From positions 1 to 14,326 of the forward strand of contig JBAXYJ010000048.1 in assembly GCA_041670885.1 (NCBI GenBank): DNA of 14,326 bases. The letters are read 5' to 3'. A program made the translations under genes and the position numbers. Below, piece after piece: positions 6,863-14,326 of this stretch. Origin of the DNA: JAJBWD01 sp041670885. GTDB lineage: Bacteria > Bacillota > Clostridia > Clostridiales > Clostridiaceae. Numbering within the stretch: the first letter of the stretch is position 1; each line of letters opens with the position of its first letter. The notes under the pieces are model-generated. The model saw only the letters and a program-made list of their open reading frames with translations. It was not told where the DNA came from and did not search any database.

Positions 6863-7039
6863 ATGAGAGGCAAATTTGTTAAGGGAATGATGGCAGGAAG
6901 TCTTATGGGAGCAGCTTTAGGATTAATGATTGTTCCATCCATGGATGGAAAAACCAGAAGAAGGATGAAAAGAAGATCCAGAGCTGCTATGAATGCTGCT
7001 GAGGATGCATATGGTACTATGATTAATTGGATAAAATAA
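6863..7039 (+). CDS. Small YtxH-like protein
   Basis: The protein has 58 residues: one glycine/alanine/methionine-rich hydrophobic segment (about residues 7-26, MMAGSLMGAALGLMIVPSMD), then a very basic stretch (KTRRRMKRRSR) and a short amphipathic tail. This is the layout of small YtxH-domain proteins of Firmicutes, which are linked to general stress in Bacillus; the molecular role is unknown. An in-frame TTG at 6830 would add 11 residues. The ATG at 6863 has a good AGAGGTGATAGT ribosome binding site, so it is preferred. The gene lies 60 bases after rnhA. The gap holds a 12-bp palindrome, GTTTAATTAAAC (6813-6824), and no clear promoter. A strong terminator follows the stop directly. Confidence 0.75.
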   Translation: MRGKFVKGMMAGSLMGAALGLMIVPSMDGKTRRRMKRRSRAAMNAAEDAYGTMINWIK

Positions 7040-7069
7040 AATAATCCGGTATAACCGGATTATTTTTTT
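7040..7069 (+). terminator. Intrinsic terminator after the YtxH-like gene
   Basis: AATAATCCGGT (7040-7050) and ACCGGATTATT (7054-7064) form an 11-bp perfect stem with loop ATA, followed by T's to 7069. It closes the DUF1232-rnhA-ytxH unit. The next 20 bases are a simple TTTTA-type repeat with no other signal. Confidence 0.9.
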
Positions 7070-7104
7070 ATTTTATTTTATTTTTTAATATAATTAACAA
7101 TATA

Positions 7105-7113
7105 TGCTATAAT
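7105..7113 (+). promoter_or_regulatory. Extended -10 promoter of the regulator-regulator-clpB operon
   Basis: TGCTATAAT (7105-7113) is a perfect extended -10. The -35 position (7085-7090, TTAATA) is weak. The start would be near 7120, with a leader of about 30 bases. No CIRCE element (TTAGCACTC-N9-GAGTGCTAA) and no CtsR heptad repeat (GGTCAAA) is present between the upstream terminator and the first ATG. Heat-shock control of the usual kind is therefore not visible here. Confidence 0.65.
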
Positions 7114-7149
7114 ATAATTAAAATTATTGTTTAATATGGAGAAAGATAT

Positions 7150-8451
7150 ATGATAATGGAAATATTAACTTTAGGAGAAAAAATAAAAAAAAGAAGAAAA
7201 GAACTTAATATGACATTAAAAGATTTAGCAGGAGAGCGAATAACTCCGGGACAAATTAGCTTGGTAGAATCGGGAAAATCAAAGCCTAGTATGGATTTAC
7301 TTGCTTATTTAGCATCTTTTCTTAAAACACCAATTGAATACTTGATGGAATCTGAAGAGACTCAAGCAGAAAAGATATGTACTTATTATGAAAATATTGC
7401 TAATTTCTATTTAAAAAATGATAATCTTTTAAAAGCAGACCAGTATGCAGAAAATTGTATTTACTACTCAGATAAGTATAATTTGGATTATAAAAAGGGA
7501 ATAAGCTATTATCTTAAAGGAGAAATATATTTAAGAAGAAATAAGCTTGCTGATGCACAGGAATATTTTCTTACTTCCAATTCTTCTTTCATAAGATTAA
7601 GAAAAACAGAAGATATTATCAAATCATTTCTTCAATTAGGCTTAATATCAATTAAAATTAAATCCTATCATTCTGCTTTATCTTATTTCCAGCAGGGAGA
7701 AAAAGTATATTTTGAAGGAAAACTTACTAATCCATATATTGTAGGAGAAATATACTATTATTTATCTTTCGTTTATTTAAAGCTGGAAAACATAGAAAAA
7801 TCAATAAACTATTCATATCTGGCAAAGGAAGAATTTAATAAAGCAAACGATAAGAAAAATTATGCTGAGTCCTTAGCATTAATATCAGAACAATATGCAC
7901 AAAATGGAGAAATAGAAAAAGCTATAGAATATTCAAAGCTTACAAATGACATATATAAACAAATTGGTGATATGGAAATTTTGTCGAAATTTGAGAATAA
8001 TTTAGGGAAACTGTTCTTTGACTTGGAAAATACAGATGAATCCTTCCTTCATTATTACAAAGCTATAGATCTTAGAAAAGAAACAAATGATGAAAAAATA
8101 ATAGAGACATATATAAATTTATGTGAAAATTTTATCAAGCTAAAGGATGAAAAAAATACAGAAGAAACTCTTGAAAAAATAAAAAGTTTAATTGAAGAGA
8201 GTGATAGTAAATATACTTATGACTATTATATTTTAAGTTATAAATTAAGTACTATTCTGGGGGATAATGCAAAGATAGAATACAATCTTCTTATGGCATT
8301 AAAATATGTGGAGGGGGAAAATGATAATAGTAAGATATCTGAAGTCTCAATAAAGCTTGGGAAATATTATAACGACATTGGAGATACTGAAAAAGCTGTT
8401 ATGTATTTAAACACAGGAGTAGATATTTTAAAAAGCATTGGTATAATTTGA
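7150..8451 (+). CDS. Helix-turn-helix (XRE) / TPR transcriptional regulator, first of a tandem pair
   Basis: The 433-residue protein has an N-terminal XRE-type helix-turn-helix at about residues 8-62. LGEKIKKRRKELNMTLKDLA opens it, and GQISLVESGKSKPSMDLLAYLA is the recognition-helix region. A long helical solenoid of TPR-like repeats fills about residues 75-430 (repeated patterns such as AxxYYxxAIDL and GDTEKAVMYLNTG). This matches the general layout of RNPP-type regulators (Rap/NprR/PlcR/PrgX), whose TPR part binds a peptide or partner protein; that function is inferred. The ATG at 7150 is 8 bases after GGAG at 7138-7141. A second ATG at 7156 is possible and would give the same MEI/MEV start as the next gene. 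The stop is 20 bases before the start of the paralogue. Confidence 0.85.
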   Translation: MIMEILTLGEKIKKRRKELNMTLKDLAGERITPGQISLVESGKSKPSMDLLAYLASFLKTPIEYLMESEETQAEKICTYYENIANFYLKNDNLLKADQYAENCIYYSDKYNLDYKKGISYYLKGEIYLRRNKLADAQEYFLTSNSSFIRLRKTEDIIKSFLQLGLISIKIKSYHSALSYFQQGEKVYFEGKLTNPYIVGEIYYYLSFVYLKLENIEKSINYSYLAKEEFNKANDKKNYAESLALISEQYAQNGEIEKAIEYSKLTNDIYKQIGDMEILSKFENNLGKLFFDLENTDESFLHYYKAIDLRKETNDEKIIETYINLCENFIKLKDEKNTEETLEKIKSLIEESDSKYTYDYYILSYKLSTILGDNAKIEYNLLMALKYVEGENDNSKISEVSIKLGKYYNDIGDTEKAVMYLNTGVDILKSIGII

Positions 8452-8470
8452 TGAAGCAAAGGTGGTTCTA

Positions 8471-9721
8471 ATGGAAGTTTTAACAACCGGTGAAAAAATA
8501 AAAAGAGCAAGAATATATAATGGGTTAACATTAAAGGATATTTCTTCAGATATTATATCTATTTCCAAACTAAGCGGAATAGAAAACAACAAGATAATGC
8601 CTGAAGATAAAATAATAAGATATTTAAGTACCAGGCTGAATTTAGCTGAGGACTATATAAAAGAAGATATATCAAATCAGCTTTTAAATAACTACAGCAA
8701 ATTGCTGAAAAGTAAAAAAAGTAAAGATTATGTTGAGGACATAAAATATAATCTTTACTATGCAATAGACTGTGAAGAATATTCATTAGCATTTAAGTTT
8801 ATGCACCTGCTGATAGAATATTATATAAATGGTGATAAAATAAACAAGGCAGAAAATGATTTGGCAGAGTATTATGATTTGCTTACTAAGGCAAATTCAG
8901 AGGAAAACAATATAACATATTACCTTGATTTAGGAACATATTTATATAAATATGAAGAATATGGTCAGGCAGTTAAGTGCTTTATAAATGTAAAAAACAA
9001 TGTGGACAATAAGAAGAATTGCAGCATATATTATAAGGCTTGTTATTATACAGTAATGGCATATTTCATGCTGAATAAGGAATCGGAATTTATAGATACG
9101 ATAGGTGAACTGGAAAGTATAGCAGCAATAGAAAACTGCCTGGAATGCAAAGGGGAAATATACAGCCTTTTAGCTATTTTGTACTATGAAAGAAGTAAAG
9201 AAAAATATGAAAAGTATAAAAATAAAGCTTTTGATTATTTTATAAATGGCTTTAGTACTATAACTGGGCCTATTAACTTTGGTATGATTATGATGAAGTT
9301 CAAAAGCAGAGAAGAAGGATTAAAAATATTAACTAAAGGCTATAATGTATATAATAAAGATGATAAAAAAGGATTTGCTGCTTTTTCTATAAAACTGTTA
9401 AGCCTATTTATTAATAATGGCCTATATAATGAAGCAGAAAAAATCATAGAAGAAACCATTAACAATGCTATATACTTAAATGATGATTATTATATCGAAA
9501 AGGCATATTTTTATAAAGCCATTATTTTAGGAGAAAAAGGGGATATAGATAGTAAAGAGCTTTACATGAATTTATCTTTAGACTCTTTGGAAAAAGCCGG
9601 ATCAACTAAAGATATCTATGACAGATATTTGCTTATTGGTAAAATGTATCATGACAGCAAAAAATATCAGGACTCAATTAATTATTTTAATTTAGCCCTT
9701 AAACTAAAAGGTAAACTTTAA
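8471..9721 (+). CDS. Helix-turn-helix / TPR regulator, second of a tandem pair (diverged DNA-binding region)
   Basis: This is a 416-residue paralogue of the preceding gene. The N-termini align without gaps: MEILTLGEKIKKRRKELN versus MEVLTTGEKIKRARIYNG. The recognition-helix region has diverged (SISKLSGIENNKIMPE versus TPGQISLVESGKSKPS), so this copy may bind another sequence or may no longer bind DNA well. The rest is a helical, Tyr/Lys/Glu-rich TPR-like solenoid ending in YQDSINYFNLALKLKG. A GTG at 8462 opens the frame three codons earlier but lies within the AAGGTGG ribosome binding site, so the ATG at 8471 is chosen. The gap to clpB is 14 bases and contains that gene's GGAGGTG ribosome binding site. 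There is no room for a signal-peptide gene between them. Confidence 0.82.
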   Translation: MEVLTTGEKIKRARIYNGLTLKDISSDIISISKLSGIENNKIMPEDKIIRYLSTRLNLAEDYIKEDISNQLLNNYSKLLKSKKSKDYVEDIKYNLYYAIDCEEYSLAFKFMHLLIEYYINGDKINKAENDLAEYYDLLTKANSEENNITYYLDLGTYLYKYEEYGQAVKCFINVKNNVDNKKNCSIYYKACYYTVMAYFMLNKESEFIDTIGELESIAAIENCLECKGEIYSLLAILYYERSKEKYEKYKNKAFDYFINGFSTITGPINFGMIMMKFKSREEGLKILTKGYNVYNKDDKKGFAAFSIKLLSLFINNGLYNEAEKIIEETINNAIYLNDDYYIEKAYFYKAIILGEKGDIDSKELYMNLSLDSLEKAGSTKDIYDRYLLIGKMYHDSKKYQDSINYFNLALKLKGKL

Positions 9722-9735
9722 CGGAGGTGTTTTAA

Positions 9736-12333
9736 ATGAATGCAGATAAGATAACAAAAAAAGTTTCATTAGCTTTAAATGAAGCTCATGGACTAGCTGT
9801 TTCATATAACTCGCAGCAGGTAGAAACTATTCACCTGTTTATTGCTCTGCTTAGGGACATTGATGGGCTTATACCTAAAATATTTCAAAAAATGGATATA
9901 AACTTAGATTCATTAAACAGGGAATCTGAACTAATATTAAATAGTATGCCCAAGGTAATGGGTGATATTTCTTCTGAAAACAGCGTATTTGCTTCAAGAA
10001 ATATAGAAAAAATATTTATTAAAGCAGAAGAGTGGATGAACAAATTCAAAGATTCCTATATATCTGTGGAACATGTACTTCTTGGCATAATAAATATTGA
10101 AGATTCAAAGCTTAAAGGGCTTTTAACTAAGTATTCTATTAATCAGGAAAATGTTCTGAATATATTATTTAAGATAAGAGGAAATCAGAGAGTAGATTCT
10201 GAGGATCCGGAAGGAACCTATGAAGCACTTTTAAAATATGGAGTAAATTTAATTGAGGAAGGAAAGAAAAATAAACTGGACCCGGTTATAGGACGGGATG
10301 AGGAAATCAGAAGAGTAATCAGGATATTATCAAGAAGGACGAAAAATAATCCGGTGCTTATAGGAGAGCCTGGTGTGGGTAAAACCGCAATAGTAGAAGG
10401 CTTAGCTCAAAGAATAATTAAAGGAGATGTGCCAGAAGGATTAAAGAACAAAATTATATTTTCTCTAGATATGGGTTCCTTAATAGCCGGTGCAAAATAT
10501 AGAGGAGAATTTGAAGAAAGGCTTAAGGCAGTTTTAAAAGAAGTAACAGGGAGCAAAGGCAAAATTATTCTTTTTATAGATGAAATTCATAATATAGTAG
10601 GAGCAGGAAAAACAGAAGGATCTATGGATGCAGGCAATATGATAAAGCCTCTTTTAGCACGGGGAGAGCTTAAGACAATTGGAGCGACCACCTTTGATGA
10701 GTATAGAAAATATATTGAAAAGGATAAGGCATTAGAGAGAAGATTCCAGCCTGTAACAGTAGATGAGCCAACAGTTCCAGATACCATAACAATTCTAAGA
10801 GGTCTTAAAGAAAAATTTGAAATATATCATGGAATAAGAATTCATGACTCTGCTATAGTCGCGGCTGCCAAACTTTCAGACAGGTACATAGGAGACAGAT
10901 TCCTTCCTGATAAAGCAATAGATTTAATTGATGAAGCCTGCTCTATGATAAGAACAGAGATAGACTCACTTCCTGCTGAGCTGGATGATATCAGAAGGAA
11001 AATATTTAATCTTAAGATAGAAAAAAATGCTCTTCAGCGGGAAAAAGATGAAAAATCCATAAATAGATTAAAAGCAGCAGAAGAAGAACTAGAGGATTTA
11101 AATGAAAAGGACAAGCTTCTGACGCTAAAATACGAAAAAGAAAAAGAAGATATTGTAAAGGTTAGAAAAATAAAAAAAGAATTAGATGATAAAAAGGCAG
11201 ATTTGGAAAAATTCGAGAGAGAGTATGACCTGGATAAGGTAGCCCAGATAAAGTATGGAATAATTCCGCAGCTTACTGAAAAGCTTAAAGAGAGTGAAAG
11301 TAAGTTAAACAATGAAGAAGGGGCACTTTTAAAGGAAGAAGTAACCGAAAATGAAATTTCCTTCGTTCTATCAAACTGGACTAATATCCCGGTAAGTAAG
11401 TTAATAGAAGGAGAAAGACAAAAGCTTCTAAGACTGTCTGATGAATTGAAAAAGAGAGTAATAGGACAAAATGAAGCAGTAGAGTTAGTATCAAATGCAG
11501 TACTCAGAGCCAGAGCAGGTCTTAAGGATCCTAAAAAGCCTATAGGGTCATTTATATTTTTAGGACCAACCGGTGTAGGAAAGACCCAGCTGGCAAAGAC
11601 TCTCACAGAAACTTTATTTGATTCTGAGGATAATATAATAAGAATAGATATGTCAGAATACATGGAGAAATACTCTGTCTCAAGACTAATAGGGGCGCCT
11701 CCGGGATATGTAGGATATGAAGAAGGGGGACAGCTTACTGAAAAGGTAAGAAGAAAGCCATACAGCGTTATACTTTTTGATGAAATAGAAAAAGCTCACA
11801 GCGATGTATTTAATATATTTCTTCAAATACTTGATGAAGGAAGATTGACAGACAATAAAGGGAACACAATAGATTTTAAAAACACAATAATCATTATGAC
11901 ATCAAATATAGGCTCAGATATCCTGCTTCAAAATAAAAACAATGAAAAAATTGATGATGATATAAAAATTAAAGTAATGGAAATTATGAAAAGAAGCTTC
12001 AGACCTGAGTTTTTAAACAGGATTGATGATATTATAATGTTTAAGCCTCTGACCATAAATGAAATTGAAAATATCATAGATATATTTATTCATGACATTG
12101 AAAAGAGATTGGAAGAAAGAGAAATTAAGCTTAAAATAGATAAAGAAGCAAAAATTTATATGGCAGAGGAAGGCTATGACCCGCTTTATGGTGCAAGGCC
12201 TCTGAAGTCTTATATAGAAAACACCTTGGAAACAAAACTTGCGAAGATGATTCTAAAAGGTGAGGTAACCAAAGGTGATACAGTTTTAGTTAAAATTAAC
12301 AACAATGAAATAGTTATGGCAAAATCTTTATAA
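9736..12333 (+). CDS. clpB: ATP-dependent disaggregase ClpB (Hsp100)
   Basis: ClpB extracts polypeptides from protein aggregates together with DnaK; it does not work with ClpP. The 865 residues (E. coli 857) contain an N-terminal Clp_N double repeat (about 1-145). The first AAA+ ring has Walker A GEPGVGKT at 210-217 with K216, and Walker B FIDEIH with D282 and E283. A long coiled-coil middle domain lies at about 405-530. The second AAA+ ring has Walker A GPTGVGKT at 610-617 with K616, Walker B LFDEIE with D682 and E683, and the pore motif GYVGYEEGG. The long middle domain and the lack of an IGF/LGF-type ClpP loop separate it from ClpA, ClpC and ClpE. The start has a GGAGGTG ribosome binding site. 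It is the third gene of an operon with two HTH/TPR regulators. No hairpin terminator follows the stop; transcription may run on into galE. Confidence 0.95.
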   Translation: MNADKITKKVSLALNEAHGLAVSYNSQQVETIHLFIALLRDIDGLIPKIFQKMDINLDSLNRESELILNSMPKVMGDISSENSVFASRNIEKIFIKAEEWMNKFKDSYISVEHVLLGIINIEDSKLKGLLTKYSINQENVLNILFKIRGNQRVDSEDPEGTYEALLKYGVNLIEEGKKNKLDPVIGRDEEIRRVIRILSRRTKNNPVLIGEPGVGKTAIVEGLAQRIIKGDVPEGLKNKIIFSLDMGSLIAGAKYRGEFEERLKAVLKEVTGSKGKIILFIDEIHNIVGAGKTEGSMDAGNMIKPLLARGELKTIGATTFDEYRKYIEKDKALERRFQPVTVDEPTVPDTITILRGLKEKFEIYHGIRIHDSAIVAAAKLSDRYIGDRFLPDKAIDLIDEACSMIRTEIDSLPAELDDIRRKIFNLKIEKNALQREKDEKSINRLKAAEEELEDLNEKDKLLTLKYEKEKEDIVKVRKIKKELDDKKADLEKFEREYDLDKVAQIKYGIIPQLTEKLKESESKLNNEEGALLKEEVTENEISFVLSNWTNIPVSKLIEGERQKLLRLSDELKKRVIGQNEAVELVSNAVLRARAGLKDPKKPIGSFIFLGPTGVGKTQLAKTLTETLFDSEDNIIRIDMSEYMEKYSVSRLIGAPPGYVGYEEGGQLTEKVRRKPYSVILFDEIEKAHSDVFNIFLQILDEGRLTDNKGNTIDFKNTIIIMTSNIGSDILLQNKNNEKIDDDIKIKVMEIMKRSFRPEFLNRIDDIIMFKPLTINEIENIIDIFIHDIEKRLEEREIKLKIDKEAKIYMAEEGYDPLYGARPLKSYIENTLETKLAKMILKGEVTKGDTVLVKINNNEIVMAKSL

Positions 12334-12345
12334 AATAAAATTTCG

Positions 12346-12354
12346 TGATATAAT
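12346..12354 (+). promoter_or_regulatory. Extended -10 promoter of galE
   Basis: TGATATAAT (12346-12354) is a perfect extended -10, 13 bases after the clpB stop. The -35 is poor (TCTTTA near 12325). The start would be near 12361, inside the inverted repeat described next, leaving a leader of about 30 bases. galE may therefore be transcribed on its own as well as by read-through from clpB. Confidence 0.6.
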
Positions 12355-12377
12355 ATATAGAAAATGTTTTCTATATA
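12354..12377. repeat. Perfect 11-bp inverted repeat in the galE leader
   Basis: The arms TATATAGAAAA (12354-12364) and TTTTCTATATA (12367-12377) flank a TG centre. The repeat begins at the last base of the -10 and ends just before the AAGGAGG ribosome binding site (12378-12383 onward). It could be a repressor operator over the transcription start or an mRNA stem-loop. There is no T-run, so it is not a standard terminator for clpB. Confidence 0.65.
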
Positions 12378-12390
12378 AGGAGGAAAAATT

Positions 12391-13371
12391 ATGGCAACAT
12401 TAGTATGCGGCGGAGCAGGCTATATAGGAAGTCATATGGTAGCTCACCTGCTGGAAAATAATAAACAAGTAGTTGTTCTTGATAATCTTCAGAAAGGTCA
12501 TAAGGAGGCTCTTCTTGGAGGTAAATTTTATCAGGGAGATTTAAGAGACAGAAGTATAATAGATAAAGTATTTACTGAAAATGAAATAGATGAAGTTATT
12601 GATTTTGCAGCTGATTCTTTAGTTGGTGAAAGTGTAGCAGAGCCTTTGAAATATTTTGAAAATAATGTATACAGCACTATTTGCCTTCTTAAGGCACTTA
12701 GAGATTATAATGTTAAAAGAATTGTATTTTCATCTACTGCAGCAACCTATGGGGAGCCTGAGAGCATCCCAATAGTTGAGGGAGATAAGAATCTTCCAAC
12801 AAATCCATATGGTGAGTCTAAGCTTATGGTTGAAAAGATGCTTAAATGGTGTGACAATGCTTATGGCTTAAAGTATACTGCGCTCAGATATTTTAATGCA
12901 GCAGGAGCTCATATCAGCGGGAAAATTGGAGAAGACCACAGGCCGGAAAGCCACCTTATACCAATAATAATTCAAGTGGCATTAGGCATAAGAGATAAGA
13001 TAATGATATTTGGTGATGATTATCCAACAAAAGACGGAACCTGCATCCGAGATTATGTTCATGTATCTGACTTAGCCTCAGCCCATCTTTTATCACTTGA
13101 CAGATTAAAAGATGGCGGGGACAGCAGAATATATAATCTGGGAAATGGATTAGGATTTTCTGTAAAAGAGGTAATAGATAAGGTTGAAGAAGTTACAGGT
13201 ATTAAAATAAAAAGAGAAATGGCTCCAAGAAGAGTTGGAGACCCGGCAGTGCTTATTGCATCTTCTGATCTTATTAAGAAGGAATTAGGATGGAAACCAA
13301 AATATGATTCCTTAGAAACTATAATAAAGACTGCCTGGGATTTTCATAAAACACATATAAACGGATATTAA
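12391..13371 (+). CDS. galE: UDP-glucose 4-epimerase
   Basis: GalE interconverts UDP-glucose and UDP-galactose with bound NAD, feeding the Leloir pathway and surface polysaccharide synthesis. The Rossmann motif GGAGYIGS is at residues 7-14. The catalytic YxxxK is Y140-K144 in NPYGESK, and the Ser/Thr partner is T116 in FSSTAATYG. The family motif FAADSLVGESV is present, as is a C-terminal GNGLGFSVKEV. Its 326 residues match the short Gram-positive type (E. coli 338). The ATG has an excellent AGGAGGAAAA ribosome binding site. A gene for a relative that epimerises UDP-GlcNAc cannot be excluded from sequence alone. No other gal genes are in the window, so a role in cell-surface sugars is as likely as galactose catabolism. 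Confidence 0.92.
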   Translation: MATLVCGGAGYIGSHMVAHLLENNKQVVVLDNLQKGHKEALLGGKFYQGDLRDRSIIDKVFTENEIDEVIDFAADSLVGESVAEPLKYFENNVYSTICLLKALRDYNVKRIVFSSTAATYGEPESIPIVEGDKNLPTNPYGESKLMVEKMLKWCDNAYGLKYTALRYFNAAGAHISGKIGEDHRPESHLIPIIIQVALGIRDKIMIFGDDYPTKDGTCIRDYVHVSDLASAHLLSLDRLKDGGDSRIYNLGNGLGFSVKEVIDKVEEVTGIKIKREMAPRRVGDPAVLIASSDLIKKELGWKPKYDSLETIIKTAWDFHKTHINGY

Positions 13372-13399
13372 AAAATAGGAGCCTGGCTCCTATTTTTTT
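13371..13399. terminator. Bidirectional terminator between galE and gatD
   Basis: A 12-bp stem has arms AAAAATAGGAGC (13371-13382) and GCTCCTATTTTT (13386-13397) with a 3-base loop CTG. A run of seven T's follows on the plus strand and six on the minus strand. It starts at the galE stop codon and includes the gatD stop codon (13390-13392), so it serves both convergent genes. Confidence 0.9.
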
Positions 13400-14109
13400 C
13401 TGTTTATTATAAATTCCTTTGCCTTATTTTCATAATCATCCTTTAAAGGAGTAAGCTCCACATTTTCATATTTATTTGAAAGTGCAGATTTAATCAGCCT
13501 GTCAGCAAGTTCAGGGTTTTTGGAAAGAAGAGAGCCATGGAAATATGTGCAGTAGGTGTTTTTATATATACAGCCTTCATAACCGTCCTCACCATTGTTG
13601 CCATAGCCTTCAATTACTTTTCCAAGAGGTCTTAAGCTTCCTATATAAGTCCTCCCTGAATGATTTTCAAAGCCTACATAGGTTTCTCCTGATTCTTCAT
13701 TTTTAATTATAGTGTTCCCTATAAATCTTTTTTTGCCGCCTTCAGTATAAATATTAAGTATGTTTAGTCCCTCCAGCTTTTCTCCTTCCGGTGTGGTATA
13801 GTACTTTCCAAGAAGCTGATAGCCTCCGCATATGGAAAGAAAAACCCTGCCGGACTCTATATACTCCTTTATGCTGTTTTCCTTGTTCTTTTTTAAATCC
13901 TGGGCAACTATGGATTGTTCATAATCCTGGCCCCCTCCGAAAAATACTATGTCGTATTTTTCTTTGTCAAACCTGTCGCCCATGGACACGTTAACTATAT
14001 TAACCTTTATTCCTCTTTTTTCTGCCCTGTATTTTAATATAAGAATATTTCCTATATCACCATAAACATTTAAAAGATCAGGATAAAGATGACAGATATT
14101 TAACTCCAT
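13390..14109 (-). CDS. gatD: Lipid II isoglutaminyl synthase, glutaminase subunit GatD
   Basis: GatD is the glutamine amidotransferase partner of MurT. It releases ammonia from glutamine for amidation of the alpha-carboxyl of D-Glu in lipid II, giving D-isoglutamine in peptidoglycan. The 239 residues match the family. The class I, CobB/CobQ-like triad is visible: nucleophile C94 in LSICGGYQLLG (also C94 in S. aureus GatD) and H191 in YFHGSLLSKNPELAD. The GGGQDYEQ segment at 58-65 is typical of the family. The ATG at 14109 follows TAGGAGGTTATT. murT ends 9 bases upstream, so the two are translated from one mRNA. The protein is cytoplasmic and acts at the inner membrane face. Confidence 0.93.
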   Translation of the reverse strand: MELNICHLYPDLLNVYGDIGNILILKYRAEKRGIKVNIVNVSMGDRFDKEKYDIVFFGGGQDYEQSIVAQDLKKNKENSIKEYIESGRVFLSICGGYQLLGKYYTTPEGEKLEGLNILNIYTEGGKKRFIGNTIIKNEESGETYVGFENHSGRTYIGSLRPLGKVIEGYGNNGEDGYEGCIYKNTYCTYFHGSLLSKNPELADRLIKSALSNKYENVELTPLKDDYENKAKEFIINRKK

Positions 14110-14118
14110 AATAACCTC

Positions 14119-14326
14119 CTACCAGATATTTTTAATGTATCCCTTTTTAAGCAAGAACTTTCTTAGACTCAGCATAGCAGTATATGTTGTAAGTACATAT
14201 ACTTTTTCTGTTTCACATTCTTTTATTTCTTCCAGGAGTTTTTCGTAGGTTTCTGCTATTTTAAACTTATCGGTATCAAGACCGGATATTTTAAGTCTTA
14301 CAGCCATGTCATAGAGCCTTAATCCG
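14119..14326 (-). CDS. murT: Lipid II isoglutaminyl synthase, MurT subunit (partial, only the C-terminal end)
   Basis: The frame is open to the window edge and ends at the TAG 14119-14121, so this is the last 68 or so codons of a longer gene. The piece reads GLRLYDMAVRLKISGLD and continues to a tail of the DUF1727 type found at the C-terminus of MurT. MurT is a Mur-ligase-like ATPase that activates the lipid II D-Glu for amidation. Position directly upstream of gatD, the standard murT-gatD order, supports the call strongly. The internal ATG at 14307 is not a start, because the coding sequence continues upstream of it in the same frame. Confidence 0.88.
   Translation of the reverse strand, partial: GLRLYDMAVRLKISGLDTDKFKIAETYEKLLEEIKECETEKVYVLTTYTAMLSLRKFLLKKGYIKNIW

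Noticed and set aside
6830..6863. TTG start giving an 11-residue longer YtxH-like protein
   Set aside because: There is no ribosome binding site before the TTG, while the ATG at 6863 has AGAGGTGATAGT.
7064..7087. TTTTA-type simple repeat after the YtxH-gene terminator
   Set aside because: It is low-complexity A/T sequence of a kind usual in this composition; it shows no symmetry or periodic signal beyond that.
8462..8471. GTG start for the second HTH/TPR regulator
   Set aside because: It overlaps the AAGGTGG ribosome binding site; the ATG at 8471 aligns with the start region of the paralogue.
11034..11663. A 209-codon minus-strand open frame inside clpB
   Set aside because: It is a Ser/Phe-rich shadow of the Lys/Glu-rich ClpB middle domain, with no ribosome binding site or known motif. 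Other antisense frames inside pepF, ftsH, the regulators and gatD were rejected for the same reason.

Overview
The window looks like chromosomal DNA of a low-GC Gram-positive anaerobe, most likely a member of Clostridiaceae or a close relative. The reasons are the strong A+T bias in intergenic DNA and third codon positions, AGGAGG-type ribosome binding sites, TATAAT promoters, intrinsic terminators with T-runs, and the presence of MurT/GatD, oligoendopeptidase F and a short Gram-positive-type GalE. No insertion sequence, phage gene, tRNA, rRNA or CRISPR array is visible. It is mostly housekeeping sequence with one clearly unexplained element.

Layout. At 1-486 (minus) is the 5' part of a metal-type ABC ATPase (ZnuC-like), cut by the window edge; its promoter overlaps a perfect 15-bp palindrome that looks like a Fur-family operator. 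Divergent from it, pepF and a rhomboid protease (643-3394, plus) form a two-gene operon ending in a bidirectional terminator. A GC-rich, highly structured element at about 3481-3596 follows, ending in its own plus-strand terminator. It runs convergently into the 3' end of a compact FtsH-type protease (minus, ATG at 5302). Divergent from ftsH are a DUF1232/YkvA-like membrane protein, ribonuclease HI and a 58-residue YtxH-like protein, closed by a terminator at 7040-7069. Next comes a plus-strand operon of two tandem, related helix-turn-helix/TPR regulators and ClpB (7150-12333), then galE with its own extended -10 promoter and a perfect 11-bp inverted repeat in the leader. At the right edge, gatD and the end of murT lie on the minus strand and share a bidirectional terminator with galE.

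How the genes work together. Three of the proteins are proteolysis or protein-quality factors (PepF, rhomboid, FtsH) and a fourth is a disaggregase (ClpB), but they sit in separate transcription units. The regulator-regulator-clpB operon is the most interesting arrangement: clpB is preceded by two TPR-type sensors rather than by a visible CIRCE or CtsR box. MurT/GatD amidate lipid II, and GalE supplies UDP-galactose-type precursors for surface polymers.

The best candidate for something undescribed is the 3481-3596 element. It is about 55% G+C in a roughly 30% G+C setting. It has three internal hairpins, a possible closing stem that competes with the terminator hairpin, and no downstream gene in the same direction. 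I could not match it to any RNA family I know. All assignments come from reading the sequence; no database search was run.
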